Source of the DNA: a bacterium
Lineage (GTDB): Bacteria > Bdellovibrionota_B > Oligoflexia > Silvanigrellales > Silvanigrellaceae
NCBI GenBank assembly: GCA_009918675.1
Contig: RGDM01000019.1
Location: forward strand, 1-57,900
Direction of reading: 5' to 3'
DNA: 57,900 nt
Shown: in pieces, positions 7,761-16,232 of the stretch
How the letters are laid out: each line of letters starts with the position of its first letter
How positions within the stretch are numbered: the stretch's first letter is position 1
Translations under genes and position numbers: made by a program
Notes under the pieces: generated by a model
Database searches by the model: none
Seen by the model: the letters and a program-made list of their open reading frames with translations, nothing else
Told to the model about the DNA's origin: nothing

Positions 7761-8806
7761 GCCACAGCGCACTGACGGATGGCTTGTCAGGGACACTGTT
7801 CTGGTTGGTTCCAGCAACACTTGGTGTCCTGCTGGCGAGCTTTTCGAGCAAGGCCGCCTATGCTCTCGTGCGTCGATTCCGTGGCTTCCTCTGGACTGCC
7901 TTTCTCTCGACCGGAGACCTACTCCTTTTTCCATTCACAATTCTCTCACTGATTGTGAGCCTGCTCGCAGCTCTGCCGCTTGCGACAACCTTGTTGCCTG
8001 CCTCAACCAGCTCGTTCTCAGCTCATGTGTCGAACCAACCCCACTTTGTCCCACTCCTACTCCTCACCCTTTCAGTCTTTGTCCGGTTTTGGATTTATCC
8101 TGCTTGCAACATCGATTGGTCGCGTGTGCGCCGCTGGGAGCAAGAGGTCGTGCGCAGAACAGAGACACTCCCGCCAGTTTCACTGAAGACTTTGTTTCAC
8201 GGCGAGACTCAGGCTCGCTGGAGCCGTGTGTCTCAGCTGAGCAGAGCGGTCGTTGAAAGCGAAATGACCGACTCATTGCCTTTGCGAGTCTTACCTCGCC
8301 GCAGCCTCGGCCTATTACTGATACATTCTGCTGGATTATCGCTTGCACAAGGGGCTTGGAAGAACCCTCTTGAACTAAAGGTCGCAATCGTTGGGCTTTG
8401 CATTACTCTATTTTTTGCTGACTTACGCCCTGAAGCGCGCCCACAGGAGATCCCCTGGCACTGGCTGCTCGCTGGCCTGGTTCCGGCAATCGCATTGGGT
8501 GTTTTTCGCCTCCACTTCAGTCATTGGCCGATTTTTTGGTCAAAACATTCATTATTTATCCATGATTTCGAACGCTTTTGTCTTCTTGTCACTGTCTTTC
8601 TGTTTTTCTTGCGTGATCTCAGGACCATCATCAAACCCTTGCGTCGCAGAGGTTTGGAGATAGGAACAGGCCCCGTCGATCGACGATATTTTTTTCTTAG
8701 AAAAATCAACGATAACGTCAGTTGGCTTGGAAATACTGGAAATCTTGTTCTTCTTCTCATCCAGCTCGACCTCCTGCTTGCAACCCTTAGAATTACGCTA
8801 AGTTGA
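7742..8806 (+). CDS. Polytopic membrane protein of unknown function
   Basis: 354 residues with about eight hydrophobic stretches that could span the membrane: TLFWLVPATLGVLLASF, FPFTILSLIVSLLAALP, VPLLLLTLSVFVRFW, a pair near residues 190-230, LLAGLVPAIALGVFRL, CLLVTVFLFFL and a C-terminal NLVLLLIQLDLLLATL. No catalytic or transporter motif is recognised. A soluble loop with RRWEQEVVRRTETLP lies between helices 3 and 4. ATG 7742 is used; GTG 7757, which would form a GTGA overlap with the zinc-ribbon gene stop, is a reasonable alternative because neither has a strong ribosome-binding site. A terminator candidate follows at 8869. Confidence 0.65.
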   Translation: MSLPEVSHSALTDGLSGTLFWLVPATLGVLLASFSSKAAYALVRRFRGFLWTAFLSTGDLLLFPFTILSLIVSLLAALPLATTLLPASTSSFSAHVSNQPHFVPLLLLTLSVFVRFWIYPACNIDWSRVRRWEQEVVRRTETLPPVSLKTLFHGETQARWSRVSQLSRAVVESEMTDSLPLRVLPRRSLGLLLIHSAGLSLAQGAWKNPLELKVAIVGLCITLFFADLRPEARPQEIPWHWLLAGLVPAIALGVFRLHFSHWPIFWSKHSLFIHDFERFCLLVTVFLFFLRDLRTIIKPLRRRGLEIGTGPVDRRYFFLRKINDNVSWLGNTGNLVLLLIQLDLLLATLRITLS

Positions 8807-9125
8807 CAGCATTTCACAAAATAACCCAAGATTTACCAACTCTTGGGCAATAAAAAAAAACTCTACTTGACCGCTTGAAGGGTCCGGTTTTTTTCGCTAC
8901 GAGCCCTTATCGCTGGTGAGCACTGACAACTCTTTTTACAGAGGCTTTCTCAAGTCTCCCAGTTGTTTTTTTGGCATAAACCTTGGTTTTCATTGCCTAC
9001 GAATGTGGCCGGATGAGCTTGGCACACTGCCTGCTACACCCCACTGCAGAGCAGCTCCTGAAAAGGAACTGTGCAGCGCCTTTCAGGTCATGTTCGGAAG
9101 CACTTTGGTTGAAGGAGTCGTTCAT
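8807..9125 (+). other. 319-bp intergenic region
   Basis: No convincing gene. It contains an inverted repeat CCCAAGA (8825-8831) / TCTTGGG (8841-8847) followed by A-rich sequence, then a terminator-like hairpin at 8869-8894. From about 8,916 an open frame runs in phase into the next small gene but has no ribosome-binding site and no protein-like composition. This part is taken as the leader of the 9126 gene. Confidence 0.5.
8869..8894 (+). terminator. Rho-independent terminator candidate
   Basis: A short stem (ACCG with CGGT, or alternatively GACC with GGTC) is followed by seven T at 8888-8894. It lies about 60 nt after the membrane-protein stop. The stem is short, so strength is uncertain. 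Confidence 0.5.
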
Positions 9126-9344
9126 ATGGATAACGTCATCAACCTTTTCTCACGTCGCACAGCGCCTAAGTCGGCCGCCCAGACGCGAGGAAGTGAGTCA
9201 ACCCAGCAGGCTTCGTCTGCAGTGGTGTTGAGCCCGAGCAGTTTCGCTGATGTCAGCGAGCGCAACAGGGTGAATCAGCAGCGTCTCCGAAAAGAGCGCG
9301 AGCAAGCCAACAAAAACGTGCTGAAGAGTTACCGGATTAAATAA
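9126..9344 (+). CDS. Small basic protein of unknown function (72 aa)
   Basis: Begins MDNVINLFSRR at ATG 9126 with AAGGAG about 8 nt upstream, which decides this start over an in-frame extension to 8,916. After a Ser/Ala/Gln-rich middle, the C-terminus is a highly charged helix (ERNRVNQQRLRKEREQANKN). The N-terminal 'VINLFSRR' motif is similar in style to the 'VVVDLQAFRLKK' of the next gene, suggesting two members of one small-protein family in tandem. No enzyme or membrane signature. Possibly a regulatory or nucleic-acid-associated small protein, but that is only composition-based. Confidence 0.6.
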   Translation: MDNVINLFSRRTAPKSAAQTRGSESTQQASSAVVLSPSSFADVSERNRVNQQRLRKEREQANKNVLKSYRIK

Positions 9345-9349
9345 CGGGA

Positions 9350-9384
9350 AAACGTCCGGAGATCCGGCTCCGGAACAAACGTTT
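9350..9384 (+). other. Strong intergenic hairpin between two small genes
   Basis: AAACGT (9350-9355) and ACGTTT (9379-9384) flank CCGGAG (9356-9361) and CTCCGG (9368-9373), with ATCCGG as loop. Twelve base pairs with a small bulge can form. There is no following T-run, so this is more likely an mRNA stability or processing element, or a protein-binding site, than a terminator. Confidence 0.5.
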
Positions 9385-9420
9385 CTCAATGTAGTCGTCT
9401 CTGGTTTGGTGGGGTAAGCC

Positions 9421-9726
9421 ATGCAGAACAACAGCTTTGAACGCTTCGAAATCAATCAACCGTCACACGCTCATGAAAATGAAGGTGCAGTGGTTGTTGA
9501 CCTGCAAGCCTTCCGTCTGAAGAAGTCGATGATTGGCGACAAGCGTCGGGGAGTTCAAGACACGTTTAGTCTCGAGACCGACAATTCGGTGAGTCCAGCT
9601 CAAGCAGGCCGTCGCGACGAAGAACTTGCTTCCAGACTTGAGCGTATCAAGGCGAGCATCCAGCGTATCAATCAATTGATGGCTGATCTGAAGGACGCCA
9701 ACCAACCTTCACAACCGCGCTCATAG
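9421..9726 (+). CDS. Small protein with C-terminal coiled-coil tendency (101 aa)
   Basis: 101 residues, soluble. It contains VVVDLQAFRLKK around residues 24-35, reminiscent of the N-terminal motif of the preceding 72-residue protein. The C-terminal segment ELASRLERIKASIQRINQLM has heptad-like spacing and probably forms a helix that self-associates. ATG follows a GGTGGGG purine stretch. A well-formed terminator follows 64 nt after the stop, so the tandem small genes probably form one transcript. No known family or catalytic residues were recognised. Confidence 0.6.
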   Translation: MQNNSFERFEINQPSHAHENEGAVVVDLQAFRLKKSMIGDKRRGVQDTFSLETDNSVSPAQAGRRDEELASRLERIKASIQRINQLMADLKDANQPSQPRS

Positions 9727-9790
9727 CACTTGGGTTTGCTGCAGGGTCGCATTTAGTGGCTTGACCTCTCAGCTCAATTGATGAAGATGT

Positions 9791-9827
9791 GAAGACGCAG
9801 TCTCTTGGGGCTGCGTCTTTTATTTTT
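9791..9827 (+). terminator. Rho-independent terminator (or attenuator) ahead of proline dehydrogenase
   Basis: AAGACGCAG and CTGCGTCTT form a perfect 9-bp stem around a TCTCTTGGGG loop, followed by TTATTTTT. It lies 64 nt after the 101-residue gene and ends only about 10 nt before the proline dehydrogenase ATG. It may simply end the upstream transcript, or act as a leader attenuator, since there is little room for a promoter between it and the next gene. Confidence 0.85.
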
Positions 9828-9837
9828 AGAGGACACC

Positions 9838-10686
9838 ATGTCAGGCATTCCATTTTATGCAAAACGCTGGGTTTCCGGCGCAACCATGCCCGAAGCACTC
9901 GAACGAATCTCAACTCTCAACAGCAAAAAAATATCTGTAACGTTAGACCTACTTGGCGAGAACATCACAAATCTGGATCAAGCCAAGGCGTGCACGAACG
10001 AATATGTTCTTATGCTTGAAGAGATCAGCAAGAGAAACTTAAGCTCCCATGTGTCGGTTAAGTTGACCATGCTTGGTCTCGACGTGAATGAGGATGTCTG
10101 TTTCGAAAATCTCAAAGCAATTTTGAGCAAAGCTGATGAGCTTGGAAACCGTGTTGCACTGGACATGGAAGGCACACCGTACACGGAACGTACGCTGCGA
10201 ATTTACGAAGCCGCTGCGGGGCAATTCAAATCGCCCGAGATCGTCTTGCAGGCATATTTGCACCGCACTGAAAAAGATATTGAGCGCGTGCTCAAAGCCA
10301 ACGGTCGGATGCGCCTTTGCAAAGGGGCCTACAAAGAAAAACCTGAACATGCGCTGCAAAAAATGCCCGACATCTTGGCCAACTATAAAAAATTGATGCA
10401 ACGCCTTCTCAAAGAAGCGAACCGGATTTGCATTGCGAGCCACGACGACTCAATTATCGATTTTTGTAAATCAGAGATCTTTGCAAACAAAGTTCCAAAT
10501 GAGCGTTATGAATTTCAGATGCTCTATGGAATGCGAGCTAAAACGTGGGAGACTTTGGCATCCGAAGGCCATAACATGACTGTTTACTTACCTTACGGAG
10601 AACACTGGCAAGCGTACTATTCGCGCCGCCTTGCCGAACGCAAAGAAAACATCTTCTTCGTGTTGAGAAACTTATTCCGCGACTAA
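9838..10686 (+). CDS. Proline dehydrogenase
   Basis: FAD-dependent oxidation of L-proline to pyrroline-5-carboxylate, feeding electrons to quinone. 282 residues, matching the short monofunctional (PutB/PRODH) type rather than bifunctional PutA; no P5C dehydrogenase is nearby. Family features: VSVKLTMLGLDV (beta-strand with substrate Lys), ALDMEGTPYTERTL, VLQAYLHRTEKDI, RLCKGAYKE, ASHDDSII, FQMLYGMR, and the C-terminal YLPYGEHWQAYYSRRLAER, in which the two Arg bind the proline carboxylate. ATG 9838 is set by AGAGGA directly behind the terminator-like hairpin. That tight arrangement suggests attenuation or a promoter overlapping the hairpin. Confidence 0.9.
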   Translation: MSGIPFYAKRWVSGATMPEALERISTLNSKKISVTLDLLGENITNLDQAKACTNEYVLMLEEISKRNLSSHVSVKLTMLGLDVNEDVCFENLKAILSKADELGNRVALDMEGTPYTERTLRIYEAAAGQFKSPEIVLQAYLHRTEKDIERVLKANGRMRLCKGAYKEKPEHALQKMPDILANYKKLMQRLLKEANRICIASHDDSIIDFCKSEIFANKVPNERYEFQMLYGMRAKTWETLASEGHNMTVYLPYGEHWQAYYSRRLAERKENIFFVLRNLFRD

Positions 10687-10773
10687 CCCTTCTTTTTTTC
10701 CCTGTCAAAATCACCACCCCTTTCAAATCCCGAATCTGATATGATTCTGGAGGTTTGAGCGGGGAGAGCGGGC

Positions 10774-11520
10774 ATGGAAATCAGTAGTATCATTGGCCCA
10801 ATTGCAGGTGTCGCAGCGGTCATCGGCACGGCACTCATTAAACACGTGCCGCTTTCCAACCTTTGGGGTGTGTCTGCGCTTTGTATCGTGGGCTTGGGCA
10901 CCATTGGTGCCGTTGTCACTGGTTATCCAATGGCTGACGTGATTCACGCATGCAAATCACTTGGCCTCTTTCTGAAGGGTCCCGAGATCAACGTTGAACA
11001 GTTGATTACCGACGTTGAACGACTCGCACAATTGGCTCGTAAAGACGGTTTTCTTGCGCTCGAAAAAGAAGTGGCAAACTTACAAGATCACTTCTTGGCA
11101 AAAGGCATTCAGATGCTGGTTGATAACACCGAACCGCACGTTATTCAGGAAGTGATGGAAGGCGAAATTGGACTCTTATACGAAGAAGAAGAAGTGGCAG
11201 CGAAGTTTTGGGAAGACGTTGGAGCTTTTTCGCCGACAGTGGGAATCATTGGCGCCGTGTTGGGGTTGATGGTGGTGATGCTCAACTTGAGCAACCCCGA
11301 TGCGATTGGCCCGGGTATTGCGGCTGCGTTCATTGCAACCATTTACGGCGTGGCATTGGCGAATCTTTTCGCGCTGCCTGCCGGTAAAAAAATTAAGCGC
11401 ATGTGCCATCACAAAAAAGTGGCTCGCGAAATGGCGATGATTGGAGTGCTTGGAATTGCACAAAGCCATAGCCCAAAGGTACTGGCTGAACGTCTGCGGG
11501 GTATGCACGGCGGTCACTGA
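10774..11520 (+). CDS. motA: Flagellar motor stator protein MotA
   Basis: Inner-membrane proton-channel subunit that, with MotB, forms the stator driving flagellar rotation. 248 residues. Hydrophobic helices are at residues ~5-20 and ~30-50. A long cytoplasmic loop contains LARKDGFLALE, the charged region that contacts FliG. Two helices follow: FSPTVGIIGAVLGLMVVM (with the conserved Pro) and PGIAAAFIATIYGVALANLFALP, ending in basic KKIKRM. The ATG follows GGGGAGAGCGGGC. motB begins 39 nt downstream. The short variant without a distinct extra N-terminal loop resembles stators of Gram-positive, delta- and epsilon-type bacteria. Confidence 0.92.
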   Translation: MEISSIIGPIAGVAAVIGTALIKHVPLSNLWGVSALCIVGLGTIGAVVTGYPMADVIHACKSLGLFLKGPEINVEQLITDVERLAQLARKDGFLALEKEVANLQDHFLAKGIQMLVDNTEPHVIQEVMEGEIGLLYEEEEVAAKFWEDVGAFSPTVGIIGAVLGLMVVMLNLSNPDAIGPGIAAAFIATIYGVALANLFALPAGKKIKRMCHHKKVAREMAMIGVLGIAQSHSPKVLAERLRGMHGGH

Positions 11521-11559
11521 GTGCAGTGACTCGCTTCATAACCCGCAGGAGGGTCGTCG

Positions 11560-12459
11560 ATGGCAAAGAAACAAAAATGCCCTGAATTTGAAAACCACGA
11601 GCGTTGGCTGGTGGCATTCGCTGACATGATGACCTTGCTTTTCGCACTTTTCGTGGTGCTTTACGCAATGGCCAACCTCGACAAATCAAAAGCTAAGAAG
11701 GTCGAGGTCTCGATTCAAAAAGCATTTGCTAACGAATTTGACGATGAGACGATGCCCGAGGGAGTTCCGCGCGGATTTGATATGAAGAAGGGGATATTTC
11801 GCTTTAACAAAGGAAATACGAACCGCGACCAAGTTTCAACCCGGACTCGCCGCGAAATGGCAGCTATTATCAACGCTGATTCTCAAAAACTTGAACGCGA
11901 ACTCGCGGAACGTCTTTACGGATCAAAAGATTTCCCGCAGGCGCAGAATCAAAAACCGGAAGACAGAGTTGTTTATGTTAACCGCGATGCAGACGGAATT
12001 CGCGTCACTTTGCTTGCGCGCAAATTCTTCAACCCAAGCGAAGCAACGCTCACCAAAGACGCGCGCGCTGCGCTCGATGGCATTGCCATTGCGGTGAAAA
12101 GTATTGGCCGACAGATCCGCGTTGAAGGACACACCGACAATCTTCCGTTCAATATGAACGGCATGACCAACTGGGAACTTAGTGCTGCGCGCGCTTCTGC
12201 GGTTGTCCGTTACTTTATCGACCAGCACAAATACAACCCGCAAACAATTTACGCGGCTGGTTTTGCAGACACAAAGCCCGTTGCGTCCAATACGACTCCT
12301 GAAGACAGGAGTATGAATCGCCGGGTCGACATCAAAATCCTCTACGATACCCCGACCGATTTTGTTCCGGATGAGCCAAACAAAGAAAAAGACAATGAGG
12401 CAGAGAAGGCTGGCAAGACTGAAGGAAATCAACCTGCCAAGGAAAAAGCTAAACCTTAA
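11560..12459 (+). CDS. motB: Flagellar motor stator protein MotB
   Basis: 299 residues. One N-terminal transmembrane helix carries the proton-binding Asp22 ([20 protein letters not shown]), followed by a plug-like segment and a C-terminal OmpA-like peptidoglycan-binding domain. The signature [28 protein letters not shown] and NRRVDIKI is intact. The C-terminus is a Lys/Glu-rich tail of about 30 residues. MotA and MotB together anchor to the wall and couple proton flow to torque. RBS AGGAGGGTCG upstream. Its last 11 nt overlap the end of cysK, transcribed toward it, and no terminator hairpin is obvious between them. Confidence 0.93.
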   Translation: MAKKQKCPEFENHERWLVAFADMMTLLFALFVVLYAMANLDKSKAKKVEVSIQKAFANEFDDETMPEGVPRGFDMKKGIFRFNKGNTNRDQVSTRTRREMAAIINADSQKLERELAERLYGSKDFPQAQNQKPEDRVVYVNRDADGIRVTLLARKFFNPSEATLTKDARAALDGIAIAVKSIGRQIRVEGHTDNLPFNMNGMTNWELSAARASAVVRYFIDQHKYNPQTIYAAGFADTKPVASNTTPEDRSMNRRVDIKILYDTPTDFVPDEPNKEKDNEAEKAGKTEGNQPAKEKAKP

Positions 12460-13423
12460 CGTCGACAACCGGCAGTTCGCTGCATTCTTTCCTGACGTGC
12501 TCTGTGAGCAGAGTTGAGAGATAGCGTTCGAGTCCGCTTGCGAGAATTGCAACAATGCGCTTGCCGGTGGCCTCGGGACGACGCGCAATCTGCAAAGCGG
12601 CCTGCACCACAGCGCCACTGGAAATACCGGCCGGAATGCCCTCTTCCAGAGACAATCTTCGACTCATCGCCAACGCCTCTTCCGAAGACACGGTCAGAAT
12701 TTCGTTCACAACAGAAGGGTCGTAAATAGCCGGAACAAACCCTGCTCCAATACCCTGAATTTTGTGCGGTCCTGCTGCACCGCCACTCAGTACGGGGCTT
12801 TCACTTGGTTCAACGGCAATCATTTTGATATTTGGGTTCAGCTCCTTGAGACGCCGCCCTACTCCTGTGATCGTCCCTCCAGTACCCACTCCTGCAACGA
12901 CGTAATCAACTCGGCCCTGCGTATCGCCCCAAATCTCTTCTGCCGTTGTCAGGGAGTGGATATTGGGATTTGCTGGATTCTCAAACTGTTGGGGAATGAA
13001 TGAATTTGGAGTCTCTTTAGCTAATGCCAGCGCGTGTGCCACTGCTCCACGCATGCCCAATGGCCCTGGCGTAAGAACAAGATCGGCACCAAACATGCGC
13101 AACACAATCCGTCGCTCAAGGCTCATCGTTTCAGGCATGACAATGGTCATTTTGTAACCACGCGCTGCAGCAACGAAAGCAAGTCCAATTCCCGTATTGC
13201 CCGAGGTCGGCTCGATAATTCTCATACCGGGCTTGAGTTGACCTGCTTTTTCAGCCGCATCAATCATCGCCGCGGCCATGCGATCTTTGACCGAAGACAT
13301 GGGATTGAAAAATTCGAGCTTAGCACAGACTTCAGCCTGACAACCTTGACTCAATTTTGCGAGACGAACGATAGGAGTTCCGCCAATTGTTTCTACGATA
13401 TTATTGTAAATCTTGCCTCTCAT
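12449..13423 (-). CDS. cysK: Cysteine synthase (O-acetylserine sulfhydrylase)
   Basis: PLP enzyme converting O-acetylserine and sulfide to cysteine. 324 residues. Motifs: PLP-lysine in [11 protein letters not shown] (about residue 45), substrate loop [16 protein letters not shown]-phosphate loop [13 protein letters not shown], and [10 protein letters not shown] / [12 protein letters not shown], all typical of CysK/CysM. The QFENPANP motif favours the CysK type, which binds the CysE tail. It starts 9 nt after cysE on the same strand, so the two consecutive steps of cysteine synthesis form an operon. The family also includes cystathionine beta-synthases, but there is no CBS regulatory domain. 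Confidence 0.93.
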   Translation of the reverse strand: MRGKIYNNIVETIGGTPIVRLAKLSQGCQAEVCAKLEFFNPMSSVKDRMAAAMIDAAEKAGQLKPGMRIIEPTSGNTGIGLAFVAAARGYKMTIVMPETMSLERRIVLRMFGADLVLTPGPLGMRGAVAHALALAKETPNSFIPQQFENPANPNIHSLTTAEEIWGDTQGRVDYVVAGVGTGGTITGVGRRLKELNPNIKMIAVEPSESPVLSGGAAGPHKIQGIGAGFVPAIYDPSVVNEILTVSSEEALAMSRRLSLEEGIPAGISSGAVVQAALQIARRPEATGKRIVAILASGLERYLSTLLTEHVRKECSELPVVDVKV

Positions 13424-13432
13424 TATAATATC

Positions 13433-14077
13433 TTACTCCTTAGCTCCCCTGGCCCGACGACCGGCGATTTCCTGTTTACGCAGCGGAATTGTGCCCGCGA
13501 CCTTGCCTTCGCTTTCTCTAGGACGCTTGGGAAATGCCGGTATGCCAGTGACAGTGATATTTGCTTCAACGTTTCTCGCCACCACCGCGCCCGCCCCAAC
13601 CTTGGCTTCTTCACCCACAATCACAGGACCCATCACAGTCGCACCGGCACCAACAATCGCGCCGCGTTCAATGACAGGGTGTCGGCGTCCTTGCCGTGCC
13701 CGCGCACTTCCGAGGGTGACGTTTTGATAAAGAAGAACGTCATCGCCAACAACCGCCGTCTCACCAATCACGGTGCCCATGCCATGATCAATCACCACGC
13801 GTCTGCCGATTTCCGCTGCCGGATGAATTTCGATTCCGGTTGCAAATCGGCCGACTTCAGACAGAAGGCGAGCCGGAAATTTGGCATCCATCTGCCACAA
13901 GGCATGTGAGCAACGGTGGAGCAGCACGGCCTTGACGCCTGGATAAAGAAACAAAACTTCGAGATTGGATTGTGCTGCCGGATCCTTACTGCGAAATGCA
14001 TCTGGGAGTTCCCGAACGTCATTCATGACCGCATTCATGGCATCCAGTAAAAACCGAGTCTTCTGCAAGAAGCTCAT
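13433..14077 (-). CDS. cysE: Serine O-acetyltransferase
   Basis: Acetylates serine with acetyl-CoA, the committed step of cysteine synthesis. About 214 residues from ATG 14077 (GAGGGA 7 nt upstream; an in-frame ATG at 14110 would add 11 residues). It has the short N-terminal helical part and then the left-handed beta-helix of hexapeptide repeats: GIEIHPAAEIGRRVVIDHG (catalytic His/Asp region), GTVIGETAVVGDDV, YQNVTLGS and GAIVGAGATVMGPV. The C-terminus is longer than minimal, ending in charged residues rather than the classical Ile tail that inserts into CysK, so complex formation is uncertain. It precedes cysK by 9 nt. Confidence 0.92.
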   Translation of the reverse strand: MSFLQKTRFLLDAMNAVMNDVRELPDAFRSKDPAAQSNLEVLFLYPGVKAVLLHRCSHALWQMDAKFPARLLSEVGRFATGIEIHPAAEIGRRVVIDHGMGTVIGETAVVGDDVLLYQNVTLGSARARQGRRHPVIERGAIVGAGATVMGPVIVGEEAKVGAGAVVARNVEANITVTGIPAFPKRPRESEGKVAGTIPLRKQEIAGRRARGAKE

Positions 14078-14097
14078 CGCGAATCCCTCGCACTTGG

Positions 14098-14125
14098 TTG
14101 AGTTAATCAAATATTGCTCTACAAT
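14098..14125 (+). promoter_or_regulatory. Putative sigma70 promoter upstream of the YbgF-like/tsaD/rsmA unit
   Basis: TTGAGT (14098-14103) and TACAAT (14120-14125), 16 bp apart, in the space between divergent cysE and the lipoprotein gene. The expected start leaves an 80-nt leader. Confidence 0.5.
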
Positions 14126-14212
14126 CTATGCTGGGTTGCAAGGATATCTCAACACTCCTTTGCAACAATGATGAAACCAATGCCTTAGTTTTGACGAGGA
14201 GGGAATGCCCCA

Positions 14213-15109
14213 ATGAGAACAGAGGCAAAAATGCGGCAAAAACCTTTTCAAAAGTCGAAGAAAAGAAATCTGATAATGGTCGGTGTAGGTGTCGTCCTGA
14301 CGACCGCCTGCATGACCTCAAAGCGTGAAGAAGAACTCACAGCACAAATCAAAGGCTTTGAGCTTCGATTGATGGAAATGGAGAAACAAATTCAGCTGCG
14401 CGATCGCACCGTTGATGCGGTTAAAAACACTTCCGAGGAATCTTCCCGCAAAGTTCTCAGCGCAAAAGGCGACCTTGATGAAGTCAAACGACAATTAGCA
14501 ATGACGCAAGGTGCAATTGATGAACTGCGAGTTAAAATGTCGCGCGTCCAAGAGGGAAGCAGCAGCAGCGGTGGGCTCAATTCCAAACCTCTTGCAGATG
14601 ATGCAACTTCGTCAAAAATAACCGAACTTGAGGATTGGCAAACAAAAGTTGAAAAAAGACTGACCAAAGCAGAACTAATTGCCAAGGCCTCATACGACGT
14701 GACGGGCAAGCAAAAAGTTGCACTCACCGTCAAGTCACCTGCTGAACTCGCAAAAGTCTTGAGCTCGGCTTACGCACAAAAGGACTATCAAAAGGTTGTT
14801 CGCTTGGCCTCAAATGTCATCAACAACACTCACTCGGAACCCATGAAAGCACTTGCGATGGAGTTTCGTGCCGAAGCGCAATTCCAGATGCAAAACTACG
14901 ACAAAGCCGCTATTGATCTAATTGAAATGATTGAGAAATACCCGTCACTCGAAAGAAAACCTCGAGCACTCTTGCTTGCCGGTGACAGCTGCGTGTATCT
15001 GAAGCAACTTCGAGCAGCCAAAGCTTTTTATTCCGAATGCGTGCGCGCATTCCCAGACAGGGAAGAATGTAAAGCCTCGAAAGAACGGCTTGCGCGTTTG
15101 GGAGTTTAA
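14213..15109 (+). CDS. YbgF/CpoB-like lipoprotein with coiled coil and TPR repeats
   Basis: 298 residues. The N-terminus carries basic residues, a short hydrophobic stretch (LIMVGVGVVL) and TTAC, a plausible lipobox, so it is probably a periplasm-facing lipoprotein. Residues ~35-110 are a heptad-rich coiled coil. Residues ~180-298 are TPR-like (AYAQKDYQKVVRLASN, AEAQFQMQNYDKAAIDL, GDSCVYLKQLRAAKAFY). This order matches CpoB/YbgF of the Tol-Pal system, which coordinates outer-membrane constriction with peptidoglycan synthesis, although tol/pal genes are not adjacent here. The start is ATG after GAGGAGGGAA. tsaD begins immediately after the stop. Confidence 0.75.
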   Translation: MRTEAKMRQKPFQKSKKRNLIMVGVGVVLTTACMTSKREEELTAQIKGFELRLMEMEKQIQLRDRTVDAVKNTSEESSRKVLSAKGDLDEVKRQLAMTQGAIDELRVKMSRVQEGSSSSGGLNSKPLADDATSSKITELEDWQTKVEKRLTKAELIAKASYDVTGKQKVALTVKSPAELAKVLSSAYAQKDYQKVVRLASNVINNTHSEPMKALAMEFRAEAQFQMQNYDKAAIDLIEMIEKYPSLERKPRALLLAGDSCVYLKQLRAAKAFYSECVRAFPDREECKASKERLARLGV

Positions 15110-16222
15110 GTGTCCATTCAAACTGTGTTCGCTGTTGAATCATCCTGCGACGAAACCTCGATTTCTATCGTCCAGAGCGAAACACTCGACCAACACTCGT
15201 CCGAGCAATTCCCCACACGTCTCAGAGTTCTGGCCCATATTGTTGAGAGCCAAACGTCGCATCTCGTTTTTGGCGGGGTTGTTCCTGAAGTTGCGGCCCG
15301 TGATCACCTATTGAAAATCACTCCACTCGCGCGTGAGGCGCTTGCGCAAGCGCAAATCAGAGCAAATGAAGTGGACGCCGTTGCAGTCACACTTGGCCCT
15401 GGCCTGATTGGTGCTTTGATGGTGGGAGCCATGTTTGCGCAAGGTTTAGCGAAAGCACTCAATAAACCTCTGCTTGGTATCAATCACGTCGATGCTCATC
15501 TCTCACCTGCGCTTTTGCTTGAAAGTTTTTATCCGCGAACAGATCTTGGCGAATGGCTTAAAGTGTCCCCGATAAAATTCCCTGCATTGGCGTTGACTGT
15601 GAGTGGTGGCCATTGTCATTTGAGTTTACTTAAATCGCCGCGCGAAAGAACATTGCTTGGTCATACGGCCGATGACGCATGCGGCGAAGCATTCGACAAG
15701 GTCGCCAAGCTCCTTGGACTTCCCTATCCGGGCGGCCCGCATTTGGAAACACTTGCAGCGAAAGCAAACAAAGAGAGCAATCCATTCAAATTCCGATCCG
15801 TATTGGCAGATAAAAATAACCGGCATGGGTTCAGCTATAGCGGACTCAAAACTCAAGTTCTTGATACCGTCCGCAAACAACTCGGATATCCAACAGGGCG
15901 AATTCAAGGCCATTCGCTGCCCGATGATGTAAAACAAAACATCGCAGCTGCGTTTCAGGATGCGGCCATTGGCCAGCTTATGGACAGGCTCAACAATGCG
16001 TTGCGGGATTTTCCCGATATCCGCACAGTGGTTGTTGCCGGAGGAGTTGCTGCCAACAGCGAATTCCGGAGGCGACTTGCCGAACAGACTCAGATTCAAT
16101 TCCGCTTCGCGCCGATGAGCCTATGCTCAGATAATGCCACGATGATTGCCTTGCACGCTCTCATCCCGCATTCAACACTTGCGTCGCCACATCCTTTTTC
16201 ACGCTACACTTACGGCGAATGA
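15110..16222 (+). CDS. tsaD: tRNA N6-threonylcarbamoyladenosine transferase TsaD
   Basis: Transfers threonylcarbamoyl to A37 of ANN-decoding tRNAs, with TsaB/TsaE. 370 residues. Motifs: VESSCDETSISIV at the N-terminus (phosphate 1), GGVVPEVAARDHL, GPGLIGALMVG, the metal-binding H-x3-H in NHVDAHLSPALL, SGGHCHLSLL, DDACGEAFDKVAKLLGLPYPGGP, FSYSGLKT and VAGGVAANSEFR. It starts with GTG directly after the TAA of the lipoprotein gene. An insertion after the H-x3-H motif (around SFYPRTDLGEWLKV) is somewhat longer than usual. rsmA follows 10 nt later, so the operon joins two RNA-modification enzymes. Confidence 0.94.
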   Translation: MSIQTVFAVESSCDETSISIVQSETLDQHSSEQFPTRLRVLAHIVESQTSHLVFGGVVPEVAARDHLLKITPLAREALAQAQIRANEVDAVAVTLGPGLIGALMVGAMFAQGLAKALNKPLLGINHVDAHLSPALLLESFYPRTDLGEWLKVSPIKFPALALTVSGGHCHLSLLKSPRERTLLGHTADDACGEAFDKVAKLLGLPYPGGPHLETLAAKANKESNPFKFRSVLADKNNRHGFSYSGLKTQVLDTVRKQLGYPTGRIQGHSLPDDVKQNIAAAFQDAAIGQLMDRLNNALRDFPDIRTVVVAGGVAANSEFRRRLAEQTQIQFRFAPMSLCSDNATMIALHALIPHSTLASPHPFSRYTYGE

Positions 16223-16232
16223 GGCAAATGGA

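Noticed and set aside
8825..8847. Terminator formed by CCCAAGA/TCTTGGG
   Set aside because: It is followed by A-rich rather than T-rich DNA on the plus strand, and there is no minus-strand gene for it to terminate.
8916..9125. N-terminal extension of the 72-residue protein
   Set aside because: No ribosome-binding site at its start and a Cys-rich non-protein-like sequence, whereas AAGGAG precedes ATG 9126.
11923..12618. Long minus-strand frame opposite motB
   Set aside because: The motB frame shows the OmpA-like domain and stator helix; the opposite frame has no recognisable domain.
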